Assembly (NCBI GenBank): GCA_030652255.1
Contig: JAUSAZ010000052.1
Span: 39,352-103,351, forward strand
Length of the DNA stretch: 64,000 bases
Reading direction: 5' to 3'
Source: Myxococcales bacterium
Lineage (GTDB): Bacteria > Myxococcota_A > Polyangia > Polyangiales > Ga0077539
The position numbers were made by a program, and so were the translations under genes. Under the pieces are notes generated by a model. That model saw only the letters and a program-made list of their open reading frames with translations. It was not told the DNA's origin and did no database searches. Within the stretch, counting starts at the first letter, position 1; each line of letters begins with the position of its first letter. Positions 17,494 through 26,101 of the stretch are shown piece by piece.

Positions 17494-17925
17494 ATGATCA
17501 TCTGCAGCCGCCCCTCCTGCCGCCTCCAGTACCCGACGCCCCGCCCGCGCTGCGAGTGCGGCGCCTCGGCGCGCGAGCTCCGTCGCCTCCGCGCGGAGGT
17601 CTTCGGCGGCACGCGCCCGGGTTGCTGGCGCTACAACGACCCGGGCACCATCGTGGTCGGCCGCGCCTCCCGCACCACCGTCGGCGCGGGGCCCGACCTC
17701 GACCTCGGGTCGCTGGTCGCGCAGCCCGCGAACGTCAGCCGGCACGTCCTCACGCTGGTGTGGGACGGCGGTCAGACCGTGCGCGTCACCCGCGTCACCG
17801 AGCACGGGAGCGTCGCGCTCGGGCCCACCGTGCTGCGCCCCCGGGAGGGCGCCGACTGCGTCCTCCCGGTGACGATCGTCGTCAACGGCACCCTCGAGAT
17901 CACCCTGCAAGGCGAGAGCCCATGA
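17494..17925 (+). CDS. Small zinc-finger plus FHA-domain protein
   Basis: A 143-aa protein. The first 25 residues hold four cysteines in a zinc-finger pattern (CSRPSC...CECG). Residues about 50-140 look like an FHA domain, which binds phosphothreonine: VVGRAS for the Gly-Arg loop, then NVSRHVLTL for the Ser and His that contact the phosphopeptide. It likely recognises targets of the kinase encoded immediately after it; the two genes overlap by ATGA. Confidence 0.7.
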   Translation: MIICSRPSCRLQYPTPRPRCECGASARELRRLRAEVFGGTRPGCWRYNDPGTIVVGRASRTTVGAGPDLDLGSLVAQPANVSRHVLTLVWDGGQTVRVTRVTEHGSVALGPTVLRPREGADCVLPVTIVVNGTLEITLQGESP

Positions 17926-19079
17926 GCGCCCCCCACGACCCACGATTTGCGCCGACCAACGCCCCGTTCCAGCGCGACGAACAGTCGGTGCGCTTCCCGA
18001 CGGGGAGCCCGGTGCCCGTGCTGCGCTTCCACCGCGTCGAGGCCGGGCAGACGGTCGAGCGCTTCGTGCCGGCGGTCATCGGCGACCGCTACCACGTCGA
18101 CGGCGTGCTCTCCGACGCGGGCGGCCAGGGGACGATTTACGTCGCCCGGGACACGACCCTGATGAACCGGCGCTGCCTCGTGAAGGCCAACAAGTACACG
18201 ACCGCCGCGCTCCAGCGGGCCGCCGCGGGGTCGACCCAGGAGGTGGAGCGCCAGCGCGAGTCCCTGGTGCGCGAGTGCCGGTTCGCGGTCACCATGCAGC
18301 GGCGGGGCGAAGGGAGGGTGCCGAACGTGCTGCACCTCACGCACGACCTGCTCCCGGCGCTGCTCCAGCACACCCGACGGGCCCCGCGGGATCTGCTCGC
18401 GCGCGAGCCGTACGTAGTCATGCAGTACATCCCGGGGCTGACCCTCAAGGACGTCATCGCGGAGGTGACCGCGGGCTCGCTCCACGGTGGCCTCCGCAGC
18501 CGCCGCTGGTGGCGGGCGGCGCTCGTGTTCGTCCGCGAGCTCGCGTCGATCCTCGCGGTGATCCACGAGGCCGAGGAGGGCGACGCGGGGGGTCGGCGGT
18601 GCCAGGTCGCCCACTTCTACGGCGACCTCAAGCCCGACAACTGCCTCGTCACCGGCGGGGAGTTCCTCACGCTCATCGACCTCGGGGGGGTGCGCCGGTG
18701 CTGGAGGCCGCTCGATGCGGGGCACGACGAGGGGTGGGCCTCGGAGACGGACCCGGTGTTCACGCTCGGATACGTGGCGCCCGAGATGGTCGACCCCGGC
18801 TACGCCGGCGAGCTCGACCCGCGGGTGGACCTCTACTCCGTCGGCGCGCTCCTGTTCCACATGCTGACGGGGCAATCGCCCGCGCGGCTGGCGGGCGCGT
18901 CGCGCGCGGCGCCAGTGTTGTCGGCGAGCGACCCGACCCTGGCAGGCGAGCTCCCGGACTACGTCCGCGCCCTCCTGTCGCGGGCCCTCGAGCGCGACCG
19001 CGAACGGCGCTTCGAGAGCGCGAGCGAGCTGAAGAAGGCCACCATCGACGCGCTGCAGCGCCTCAAGCGGGGAGAGTGA
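17922..19079 (+). CDS. Ser/Thr protein kinase
   Basis: A 385-aa kinase of the eukaryote-like family. It has a Gly-rich loop DAGGQG near residue 66, a catalytic Lys88 in CLVKAN, and the catalytic loop FYGDLKPDNC (Asp235, Lys237, Asn240; the usual HRD is YGD). The metal motif is IDLGG (DLG for DFG), followed by LGYVAPEM for APE and a normal C-lobe. All catalytic residues are present. No membrane span is seen, so it is cytoplasmic. It is coupled by ATGA to the FHA gene and followed two bases later by the NYN-FHA gene. Confidence 0.88.
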   Translation: MSAPHDPRFAPTNAPFQRDEQSVRFPTGSPVPVLRFHRVEAGQTVERFVPAVIGDRYHVDGVLSDAGGQGTIYVARDTTLMNRRCLVKANKYTTAALQRAAAGSTQEVERQRESLVRECRFAVTMQRRGEGRVPNVLHLTHDLLPALLQHTRRAPRDLLAREPYVVMQYIPGLTLKDVIAEVTAGSLHGGLRSRRWWRAALVFVRELASILAVIHEAEEGDAGGRRCQVAHFYGDLKPDNCLVTGGEFLTLIDLGGVRRCWRPLDAGHDEGWASETDPVFTLGYVAPEMVDPGYAGELDPRVDLYSVGALLFHMLTGQSPARLAGASRAAPVLSASDPTLAGELPDYVRALLSRALERDRERRFESASELKKATIDALQRLKRGE

Positions 19080-19081
19080 CC

Positions 19082-19945
19082 GTGGAGACCGCGATCCTGC
19101 TCGACGTCCCGAACCTGCTGCGCGGCGCCGCCCGCCCCGCGAGCGACGACCTGCTGCGCGGGCAGCTCGCCGCGATCGACCTCTGCGCGGCGACCCTCTT
19201 CGGCGACCCTTCGCCACGGCGCGCCGCGTTCGCGCTCCGCGGCATCACCGGCCCGGGCGTCGAGGACCCGCTGCGCGCGGCGGGCTACGACCTGACCTGG
19301 TGCAGCCCCGATCGCACGGCGTCGATGGACCTGAAGCGCCTCTCGCGGCTCGACGACTACGAGCTCCAGCGCAGCGCCAAGCGGATGGCTCAGGACGGCT
19401 GCCGCGGGCTGCTCATCGCCTCCGCCGACCGGGACCCCGAGGACGTGGCGTTCGACCTCGAGGGCTCCGGGGTCCGGGTGGCCTTCGCGCAGTGGGACCC
19501 GGTGCCGCCTCGCCGCGGGGCGCGCGTCGAGAGGGTGTGCCTCCAGGACGCGAGGGCGGCGACCGCCCCCGCACGCGACCCCGCGGTGGAGGTCCGGCGC
19601 GGCGCCGTCGTGCTCGCCAGCGTCCCGCTGCGGGACGGGTTGTGGCTGGGCCGCAACAGCAACACCTTCGGCTCCCCGGACGTGGACCTCGGCGCCCGCG
19701 AGATCCTCGGCGCGGAGGGGCGGGCGTACAGCCGGCGCCTCGCCGTCGTCCGACGCCTCGGTGGGTCGTGGTGCCTGTGGCGCTTCGCCGGGACCGAGGG
19801 CCGCGTGGAGCTCGCCGACGGAGAGCCGCTGCTCCCGGGCGCCACCGCCCTGCTGGGGGTCGGGGAGTCGGTGTTCCGACTCGCCGGGACCGCCTTAGAG
19901 ATCGCGTTTCGCGTGGGGCCGAAGGACGCCCGAGGGGGAGACTGA
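19082..19945 (+). CDS. NYN-domain nuclease-like protein fused to an FHA domain
   Basis: A 287-aa protein. Residues 1-150 look like a NYN/PIN-like domain: LLDVPNLL near the start, DLKRLSRLDDYELQ in the middle, and LLIASADRDPED carrying the last acidic pair. This fold is a metal-dependent RNase. Residues 170-280 resemble an FHA domain (WLGRNSNTFGSPDVDL, then YSRRLAVVRR). The GTG at 19082 was chosen because GGGGAG sits seven bases before it; a GTG at 19076 is also in frame. A phosphopeptide-recruited RNase is an attractive reading but inferred. A second NYN protein lies at 41009-42325. Confidence 0.6.
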   Translation: METAILLDVPNLLRGAARPASDDLLRGQLAAIDLCAATLFGDPSPRRAAFALRGITGPGVEDPLRAAGYDLTWCSPDRTASMDLKRLSRLDDYELQRSAKRMAQDGCRGLLIASADRDPEDVAFDLEGSGVRVAFAQWDPVPPRRGARVERVCLQDARAATAPARDPAVEVRRGAVVLASVPLRDGLWLGRNSNTFGSPDVDLGAREILGAEGRAYSRRLAVVRRLGGSWCLWRFAGTEGRVELADGEPLLPGATALLGVGESVFRLAGTALEIAFRVGPKDARGGD

Positions 19946-21222
19946 TGCGCTATCAGAGGGATGCGAAGGTCGGGGAGTCGGGGCGCTTTCACGTGACGTC
20001 GGTGCCCCACGGGCTGCTCGCCAGGGCGGGCGCCGGGAGCAACCTCCACCGGGCCGTCGACACCCGATACGACCAGCGGCCGGTGACGCTCCGCACGACG
20101 CGGTACACCAACCTGGAGTTCGCGCGCGGCGACGCGGGCTACGCGGCCGGGCGCGCCCGCTTCCTGCGCACGGTGGCGCTACTCAACCGGGTCGACGGCC
20201 TCGTGTTCCCCGAGGTGCTCGATCGGTTCAGCGACCGCAACATCACCGAGCCCTTCTCGGACGGGTCGCTCCAGGTCACCGAGCCCGTCCTGGTCTTCCA
20301 GGAGATCGCGGGCACCGACCTCGAGGACCTCCTCGGGCGCGCGTACTTCGTGAGCGTCCGCGACGGCGAGGACGCGCTCCCACACCGCATCCACGTGAGC
20401 CGCGTCGCGCGGATGATGCGCAGGGTGACGCTCCTCGCGCAGGCGCTGCTCAACGCCGGCGTCGCGCACGTCGACCTCCGCCCCTCGCACGTCCTGCTCA
20501 TGCCGCGCGACGAGGTCCCGCGCCTGCTCGGCGTCGGGCACCTCGTCCCGCTGGACGGCGGGGCCCTCGGCGAGGACGACCCGGCGGCGCGGTTCACTTC
20601 GTTGGGGTTCGCCGCCCCGGAGTTGGTGTCGCCCTCCTCGGACTGGGGGGCCGGGGCCTCGGGGGAGGCCGTGATGCTCTACGGCATCGGGGCGACGCTG
20701 CTTGCGATCGCGGCGGGTGGGAGCGACGCCCTGGTCGATCGCTACGCGGCCGACGGCCCCGACGGGCTGCTCGCGCTGCTCGCGGAGTTGCGGGCGACGA
20801 CGAGCGCCGACCGGGCCGCCCACTCCAACCATCGGGTCCAGTACCTCGACCTCGTCGCGGAGCTGCTGCAGATCGAACCGGAGGCGCGGCTCGCGCGGCA
20901 GACCCTCGACTCGCTGGCCGTCGCGCTGGAGGTGCTCGCGGGCGATCGGCTGGCCGACGCGCTCTCCGACCTCGCCTGCGAGAAGTGCGGGAGCGCGTTC
21001 CGCGGCGACCCCGAGCGGCACGCGTTCGACTACGGCGGCCGCTCGTTCGTGATGTGTCGCGCGTGCCTCCGGACGGCGAACACCAAGGTCGTTCGAACCG
21101 CCGACCGCTGCGGGTGCAGCTACTCCGAGCGGACGGGGTGCGCGTGGGCGCGCGAGCAGCTGGGTCAGTCGCCGCGGGTCTGGTGCCGGACGCACCGGCC
21201 GGTGCGAGGAGGTGGCACTTGA
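19945..21222 (+). CDS. Predicted pseudokinase with C-terminal zinc-binding domain
   Basis: A 425-aa protein with the outline of a kinase. It has an N-lobe, a catalytic loop AHVDLRPSHVLLM (Asp kept, but Lys and Asn replaced by Arg and His), and LLGVGHLV where DFG should be. It then has GFAAPEL for APE. Loss of the metal-binding Asp and Asn suggests no or weak catalysis. The last 90 residues hold at least eight cysteines (CEKCGSAF, MCRACL, RCGCS, GCAW, WCRTH), probably two zinc sites. The start overlaps the previous stop (TGATG). It may act as a scaffold or regulator for the active kinase two genes before. Confidence 0.65.
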   Translation: MRYQRDAKVGESGRFHVTSVPHGLLARAGAGSNLHRAVDTRYDQRPVTLRTTRYTNLEFARGDAGYAAGRARFLRTVALLNRVDGLVFPEVLDRFSDRNITEPFSDGSLQVTEPVLVFQEIAGTDLEDLLGRAYFVSVRDGEDALPHRIHVSRVARMMRRVTLLAQALLNAGVAHVDLRPSHVLLMPRDEVPRLLGVGHLVPLDGGALGEDDPAARFTSLGFAAPELVSPSSDWGAGASGEAVMLYGIGATLLAIAAGGSDALVDRYAADGPDGLLALLAELRATTSADRAAHSNHRVQYLDLVAELLQIEPEARLARQTLDSLAVALEVLAGDRLADALSDLACEKCGSAFRGDPERHAFDYGGRSFVMCRACLRTANTKVVRTADRCGCSYSERTGCAWAREQLGQSPRVWCRTHRPVRGGGT

Positions 21223-22157
21223 GCTGGTTTCTGATCGAAGACCCTTCCACGGGAAAGGTCGTCTCGCCCTTCGAGCGGCTGCCCCCGGGGCCGCTACGGT
21301 TCAGCGTTCGCTCCGGCTGGGCCCTGCGGGTCGAGGACGGCGCCGAAGTGACGCCCGCCCCCGGCGGTGCGGCGACCGACGCGTGGCTCGTCGCGCCGAC
21401 GGGGCCCTTCTCGCTCGTCGTGGAACACCCTGGCGGTGCGCGGTTCCCCCTCCGATTCGATGACGTCCCCGTCGCGCCGCCGTGGTCCGCGCGAACGCCG
21501 GTGCCCCCCGCGGACGACGCGCGCCCTCCCGCCCCTGCCCCGGCGCCCGCGCCGGGTCCCGTCACCCCGTCACCGGTCGACGCAGCAGCTCCCGAGTCGT
21601 GGTGCCCCCGGACGCTGGCCGTCGAGCTGTTCACCGCTCCGGCGCGCACCTCGGCGCTGATCGATCTGGCCCGGCGCGCGGAGGACGCCGGGCGGCGCGT
21701 GCGGGAGATACGCGCGCGTTGCGACGAGCTCCCGGTCGGGGACCGGGACGAGCTCGCCCTGGTGCTCGGCCTCGTGCACGCCGCGACGTCCGAGGCCGGG
21801 GGCGTCCCCGCGTGGGTCGCCGATCCGCGCGCGGCGAGGGCGCAGCGTGAGGTCTACCGCGCGACGCTGGGCCGCGCCGGGGCGTCGGTCGGGGCGTCCG
21901 CCGCTCCGCCGGTGGGCGCCCCCCGCGGCGACGTGCTCGAGGCGCTCCTGGGTTGGCTCCCGCCGGCGACGGCGCCCTGCGACGGGGACGTCGAGGCGCG
22001 TCTGGCCGCCGTGGTCGCTGAGATGGAGCGCATCGACGCCGCCCTGGGCGCCCTCGCGGACGGTGTCAGATGCATGGCCGCCGACGGGTCTCACCGCAGA
22101 GACGTTCGCGAGGCCATGGAGGCCCGCGCGGCGATCCGGGCGCTGGGCGCCGCATAG
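21219..22157 (+). CDS. Hypothetical protein with Pro-rich linker
   Basis: I do not recognise this 312-aa protein. Residues 1-90 are beta-rich (SWFLIEDPSTGKVVSPF onward) and could be a small binding domain. Residues 95-120 are Pro/Ala-rich linker. The rest is helical. The probable start is the TTG at 21219, which overlaps the previous stop (TTGA) and follows GAGGAGGTGG at good spacing. The first residues WFLIEDP also appear in accessory proteins of other kinase clusters, but that is memory rather than a search. The promoter for the next gene lies near its 3' end. Confidence 0.6.
   Translation: MSWFLIEDPSTGKVVSPFERLPPGPLRFSVRSGWALRVEDGAEVTPAPGGAATDAWLVAPTGPFSLVVEHPGGARFPLRFDDVPVAPPWSARTPVPPADDARPPAPAPAPAPGPVTPSPVDAAAPESWCPRTLAVELFTAPARTSALIDLARRAEDAGRRVREIRARCDELPVGDRDELALVLGLVHAATSEAGGVPAWVADPRAARAQREVYRATLGRAGASVGASAAPPVGAPRGDVLEALLGWLPPATAPCDGDVEARLAAVVAEMERIDAALGALADGVRCMAADGSHRRDVREAMEARAAIRALGAA
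22064..22090 (+). promoter_or_regulatory. TGTCAG-N17-GGTC promoter-like site, coiled-coil gene
   Basis: TGTCAGATG at 22064 and GGTC at 22087-22090, about 77 bases before ATG 22168 and inside the preceding gene. The -10 departs from consensus and the leader is long, so this is the weakest site of the set. Confidence 0.35.
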
Positions 22158-22167
22158 GAGCAGAGCG

Positions 22168-23553
22168 ATGTCGACGACGGCCGAGTACTACGTCCGGAAC
22201 ATGTCCACCGCGGAGTTCGAGCGGTTCTATCACCGGCTCCAGTCCAGCGACCGCGCGGCGACCCTCGCGAGTCTGCGTTCGGAGATGGAGGGCGGCATCG
22301 AGCGGGCGTTGGCCGCCGAGCGCGGCGCGCGGCTCCGGGAGACCCGCGCCCTCCAGCAGGGCGTCGAGGGACTGCGGGCGCAGATGGAGGAGCGCGCGGC
22401 CTGCAACGCGAGGCTGACGGCCTCGCTCGGCGAGCGGATGGAGGAGTTCCGCCGGCAGGGGGCCGAGCGGCACGCGCAGGCGCAGCGGGCCATCCAGATC
22501 CTGGAGGAGGAGAGCCGGACGCTGCAGCGGCACCTGGACGAGACCCGCGACCGCGTGCGCCACGTCGAGGGCCGCGCGACCGCCCTGGAGCGTGCGCAGC
22601 GGGAGGAGCGGGTGCGCCGCGAGGCCGAGGCGCGGCGCATCGCGGGGCACGCCGGCGCCCTGGAGCAGGGGGCCCGCTCGCTGCTCGGGGGCGTGTCGGA
22701 CGAGGACGCGCGGGCGCTGGGGCTGTCCGAGCTGCGCGCGCGGGTGGAGGCCGCGCTGGAGCACGCGAGGGCGCACGAGCGCGCGGGCGCCGGCCAGGCG
22801 ACGGCTGCGACGATGGCGTCCGCGCACCGCGACGCGACGGAGCTGGTCGACCAGCGCGAGGCTCGCCGCGACGAGGAGGCGGGGGCGCTCGCCGCGATCG
22901 GGCTCTCCCTGTCGGCCGCGAAGGCGCGCCTGCGGGAGCTGGGCACGGGGGACGTCCGGCGGTTCCTCGGGGGCGAGCTGGCGCGGCACGAGGCGGAGGT
23001 GCGCGCGCTGGAGGCCGCGGCAGGGAAGCGGGGGCTTCCGTGGGCGGATCGCAAGGCGCTGCTCGACGACGCGCGGGGCCGCGCGGCGGCGCTGCAGCGG
23101 GAGACCGGCACGCTGCACGCGCGCTACGAGGAGCTGCTCCAGCAGGCCGCGACCCGCGAGGCGGTGCTGCGCGGGCTGGTCGAGGCGCTGGTGGGGACCT
23201 GGGGCGCCGAGTTCGAGATGGACGTCGACTACTCGGTGCGCGGCGACGCCCGCTCGCCGATGGTGTTCCGCACCAAGCGGGGGCCGCACGCGCCCAACGT
23301 CCAGGCCACGCTCGGGCTCGACGGGAGGATGGAGGTGCACTTCACGGGGTACCGGGGGACCGAGTGCGCGAGCGACCTCGACGCCGTGAAGCAGGTGCTG
23401 CGTCGCGGGGGTGCGTTGAAGCTCGTCGAGGGCGCGTCGCGGGTCGAGCCCGACCGCCCCAACCCCCCCGATGTCGGCCCCGCGAACCTGGCGCCGGTGA
23501 GGCTGGTCGGTCCCGACGAGGCGGCGGCGAGCGCGTCGCGGCGGCAGCGATGA
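22168..23553 (+). CDS. Long coiled-coil protein
   Basis: A 461-aa protein. Residues about 40-340 are almost entirely helical with heptad-like Leu/Ala and many Arg/Glu, a long coiled coil. Residues 350-420 form a compact beta/alpha tail (EFEMDVDYSVRGDARSPMVF, VHFTGYRGTEC). No enzyme motif is seen. It starts at ATG 22168 behind TAGGAGC and overlaps the AAA+ gene (ATGA). It is likely a structural partner or adaptor for that ATPase. Confidence 0.7.
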   Translation: MSTTAEYYVRNMSTAEFERFYHRLQSSDRAATLASLRSEMEGGIERALAAERGARLRETRALQQGVEGLRAQMEERAACNARLTASLGERMEEFRRQGAERHAQAQRAIQILEEESRTLQRHLDETRDRVRHVEGRATALERAQREERVRREAEARRIAGHAGALEQGARSLLGGVSDEDARALGLSELRARVEAALEHARAHERAGAGQATAATMASAHRDATELVDQREARRDEEAGALAAIGLSLSAAKARLRELGTGDVRRFLGGELARHEAEVRALEAAAGKRGLPWADRKALLDDARGRAAALQRETGTLHARYEELLQQAATREAVLRGLVEALVGTWGAEFEMDVDYSVRGDARSPMVFRTKRGPHAPNVQATLGLDGRMEVHFTGYRGTECASDLDAVKQVLRRGGALKLVEGASRVEPDRPNPPDVGPANLAPVRLVGPDEAAASASRRQR

Positions 23554-25268
23554 ACCCGCGCATCGAGGCCCTCTGCGGCGGGTGGGACCCCGCCCGCGCC
23601 TCCGACCCGGTGGCGCTGGTGCTGGCGACGGGGCGCACGGACGATCGGTTCTTCCTGCACGCGCCGGCGCGGTTGGAGACGCTGCGGGACGCGCTGGAGC
23701 AGACCTGCCGCGGGGCGGTCCGGCGGTTCGTGTCGTACTCGCAGACCGACGGCCTCCGGGACACCGGCCGCCGCGAGGGGACCGCGGAGGGGGCGGACGC
23801 GCCGGCGGGCGGCACCGACCCGCGAGACATCGCGCGGGCGGCGGCGCGGGCCGCGGCGGCCCGGGTCGGCGCGACCGGCAGGCTGCGGTTCGACCCGTTG
23901 GGCGCGCTGCTGGAGGTCGACGCGGCGCTGCGCGAGGGCGTCGGGGTGCTCGCGTTGATCGAGGGCGTCGGCGTCTGGGAGCCAGTGAGCGAGGACCGGC
24001 CCGACGTCCTGGCGGCGATGCAGGGATGGATCGACCTCTGCCGGTCGCGCGGCTCGCGGGTGGTGTTCGCGGGCCACCGCCCGAGCGAGCGGCTGCGACG
24101 CCTGTTCGCGGGCCGCCCCGGCGTGCGCGAGGTGACCGTCGGCGGGCCGCCCCGGGAGGAGATCACGGACTGGCTCGTCACGTCCGAGGTGAACCGCGGG
24201 CGTCCGGAGTGTCCGCCGCTGGCCCTCGGCCGGGTCGCGGACTACCTGCGCGGTGTCGGGGAACTCCCGGGCAACGGGCTCGCCACCATCGCGCGAAGCC
24301 TGGGCGGCGAGCGGGGCCCGCTCGACGCGGCGTGGCTGAAGTCGCAGGGCGCAGTGTCGGTCGACCCGGCGGACGTCGACGTGGAGGGGATGCGTGCGCA
24401 CCTCGAGAGCAACATCATCGGGCAGCGGCCGGCGCGCGCCGCGGTGCTCCGCATGGCGGAGGGCGTGCGGATGCGCGGGCTCGGGAGCGAGCGGCGTCGC
24501 CCCATCTGGCGGGCGCTGTTCGCGGGGCCGGCGGGGGTCGGGAAGACCGAACTGGCGAAGGTGTTGAGCCGCTTCTTCTACGAGAGCGAGCGGTGCTGCC
24601 TGATCGCGTGCACGGAGTTCCAGCAGGAGCACGAGGTGGCGAAGCTCCTGGGGGCGCCGCCGGGGTACGTGGGCTACGGCGACCCGGGGATGCTGCGGGA
24701 GTTCCTCGCGCGCAACCGGGCCGGGGTGCTGATCTTCGACGAGTTCGAGAAGGCGCACGAGACCTTGCACAAGGCCGTGATGGGCCTCCTGGAGGAGGGG
24801 ACGCTCACGACCGGGGACGGGTCGACGCTGCGCTTCCACGACTGCATCGTGATCGCGACGACCAACGAGGGGAGCGACGCGGCGGCGCGCCTGCGGGAGG
24901 AGCGACCCGAGGCGTCGCCGGAGGAGCAGGCGAGGGTATACGAGGAGGCGCTGCTGCGGCGGTTTCGGGACTACGGGCTGCGCCGGTTCGACGCCCGGAT
25001 CGTCTTCGAGCCGCTCGGGGAGGAGGAACTCGCGCAGGTGGCGGCCGTGCACATCGCGCGGCGGATCGAGCTCGAGCGGACGCAGCACGCCTTCGACGCG
25101 GAGGCGCATTGGGGCCCGGCGTTGGTGCGGGCGGTGCTCCGCGAGGCGGACCCGCGGCTGGGGGCCGGGGAGATCCGCAACGTGGTCGATCGGGTGGTGG
25201 GCGACCTGCTAGTCGAGCGGTACTACCGGCTGCGCCCGCGGCCGGCGAGCGCGGAGCTGGACCCATGA
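23550..25268 (+). CDS. ClpA/ClpB-type AAA+ ATPase, single active module
   Basis: A 572-aa ATPase. The C-terminal half is a Clp-family AAA+ module: linker NIIGQRPA at about 288, Walker A GPAGVGKT at 326-333, pore-loop region APPGYVGYGDPG, Walker B LIFDEFEKA, sensor 1 VIATTNEG and sensor 2 GAGEIRN. It matches the second ring of ClpB or the type found in TerY-P and type VI clusters. The N-terminal half keeps only an ATPase outline (ALIEGVGVWEP, VVFAGHRPS) without a P-loop. It probably unfolds or remodels proteins; no ClpP-binding loop was identified. Coupled by ATGA on both sides. Confidence 0.85.
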   Translation: MNPRIEALCGGWDPARASDPVALVLATGRTDDRFFLHAPARLETLRDALEQTCRGAVRRFVSYSQTDGLRDTGRREGTAEGADAPAGGTDPRDIARAAARAAAARVGATGRLRFDPLGALLEVDAALREGVGVLALIEGVGVWEPVSEDRPDVLAAMQGWIDLCRSRGSRVVFAGHRPSERLRRLFAGRPGVREVTVGGPPREEITDWLVTSEVNRGRPECPPLALGRVADYLRGVGELPGNGLATIARSLGGERGPLDAAWLKSQGAVSVDPADVDVEGMRAHLESNIIGQRPARAAVLRMAEGVRMRGLGSERRRPIWRALFAGPAGVGKTELAKVLSRFFYESERCCLIACTEFQQEHEVAKLLGAPPGYVGYGDPGMLREFLARNRAGVLIFDEFEKAHETLHKAVMGLLEEGTLTTGDGSTLRFHDCIVIATTNEGSDAAARLREERPEASPEEQARVYEEALLRRFRDYGLRRFDARIVFEPLGEEELAQVAAVHIARRIELERTQHAFDAEAHWGPALVRAVLREADPRLGAGEIRNVVDRVVGDLLVERYYRLRPRPASAELDP

Positions 25269-25903
25269 CGTTGAACCTGGCGAGGCCGATCGGGGAGTGT
25301 CCCGTATCGGAGCTGCACGGGCCCGGGCGGAGGTTCGTGTTCTGGGTGCAGGGGTGCGCGCTGCGGTGCACGAAGCGCTGCATCAACCCGGAGGCGCTGT
25401 CGCTCGCGCCGCGGCACGTGCGCGGGGCGGAGGAGGTCGCGGAGGAGGTCGTGCGGCGCTGCGAGGCCGACGGGGCGGAGGGCGTTACGGTGCTCGGCGG
25501 CGAGCCCACGGAGCAGGCCGCCGGCGTGGCGGCCGTTTTCGAGGCGGTGCGGCGGGCGGGGCGCTCGACGATGCTGTACTCGGGGCACACCTACGAGGCG
25601 CTGTGCGCGCGGGGGGACGGCGCCGTGACGAGGCTGCTGGACGCGACCGACCTGCTGGTGGACGGCCCCTTCCTGGAGGCCGAGCGCGACGAGGGGCTGC
25701 GGTGGCGGGGCTCGCGCAACCAGCGGGTGCTGCTGCTGACCGAGCGGTACAGCGAGGAGGCGATCCGCGCGGCGCCGGTGCTGCGAGGCCTCGACGCGGT
25801 GCTGGGGGCCGACGGGCGGGTGCACGTGAGCGGGATGCACGACCGCGCGGTGACGCGACGGGTGACGGCTGCGTTGACGCGGGGCGGGCGCAACGCGCGG
25901 TAG
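25265..25903 (+). CDS. Radical SAM protein with atypical CX3CX3C cluster motif
   Basis: A 212-aa protein of the NrdG-activase-like radical SAM type. Near the N-terminus is WVQGCALRCTKRCINPE. The cysteines are 31, 35 and 39, one residue more in the second gap than the standard CX3CX2C that binds the 4Fe-4S cluster. The SAM-binding GGE motif follows as VTVLGGEPTEQ, then MLYSGHTYE and LLVDGPF, as in NrdG. No ribonucleotide reductase is nearby, so it must modify something else, perhaps a protein of this operon. It ends the first long operon (ATGA overlap with the AAA+ gene). Confidence 0.8.
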   Translation: MTLNLARPIGECPVSELHGPGRRFVFWVQGCALRCTKRCINPEALSLAPRHVRGAEEVAEEVVRRCEADGAEGVTVLGGEPTEQAAGVAAVFEAVRRAGRSTMLYSGHTYEALCARGDGAVTRLLDATDLLVDGPFLEAERDEGLRWRGSRNQRVLLLTERYSEEAIRAAPVLRGLDAVLGADGRVHVSGMHDRAVTRRVTAALTRGGRNAR

Positions 25904-25912
25904 CGCGCGGGG

Positions 25913-26044
25913 TCAGCGCCCGAGGTGCTCGTCGTAGAGCCGGCAAAGCTCCCGCTGCCGGTCGAGCAGGCGCGTCTTCGGGAGCGGTAGCAGCGTCGTC
26001 TCGAAGATCGTCCCGAACGACCGATGCGCGCCGAGGCGCGACAT
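25913..26044 (-). CDS. Possible small protein (43 aa)
   Basis: A short minus-strand frame, MSRLGAHRSFGTIFETTLLP followed by a charged helix ending LYDEHLGR. The composition is protein-like, unlike the Arg/Ala/Pro strings of chance frames here. No strong ribosome site is seen. It converges on the radical SAM gene and is divergent from the zinc-ribbon gene. It may be a chance frame. Confidence 0.3.
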   Translation of the reverse strand: MSRLGAHRSFGTIFETTLLPLPKTRLLDRQRELCRLYDEHLGR

Positions 26045-26053
26045 GCCCACGGC

Positions 26054-26080
26054 TGTCAGCTCCGGCCGCGTCCTCGCGTC
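26054..26080 (+). promoter_or_regulatory. TGTCAG-N17-CGTC promoter, zinc-ribbon/HerA unit
   Basis: TGTCAG at 26054-26059, CGTC at 26077-26080, 21 bases before ATG 26102. It would drive the two-gene unit 26102-29583. The base after TGTCAG is C rather than the usual A. Confidence 0.6.
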
Positions 26081-26101
26081 TCGACCCGCGGAGACCGCCC
26101 G

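Noticed and set aside
17770..17780. GGTCAGACCG, similar to the promoter -35
   Set aside because: First base differs from TGTCAG and it is deep inside the FHA gene without a correctly placed start.
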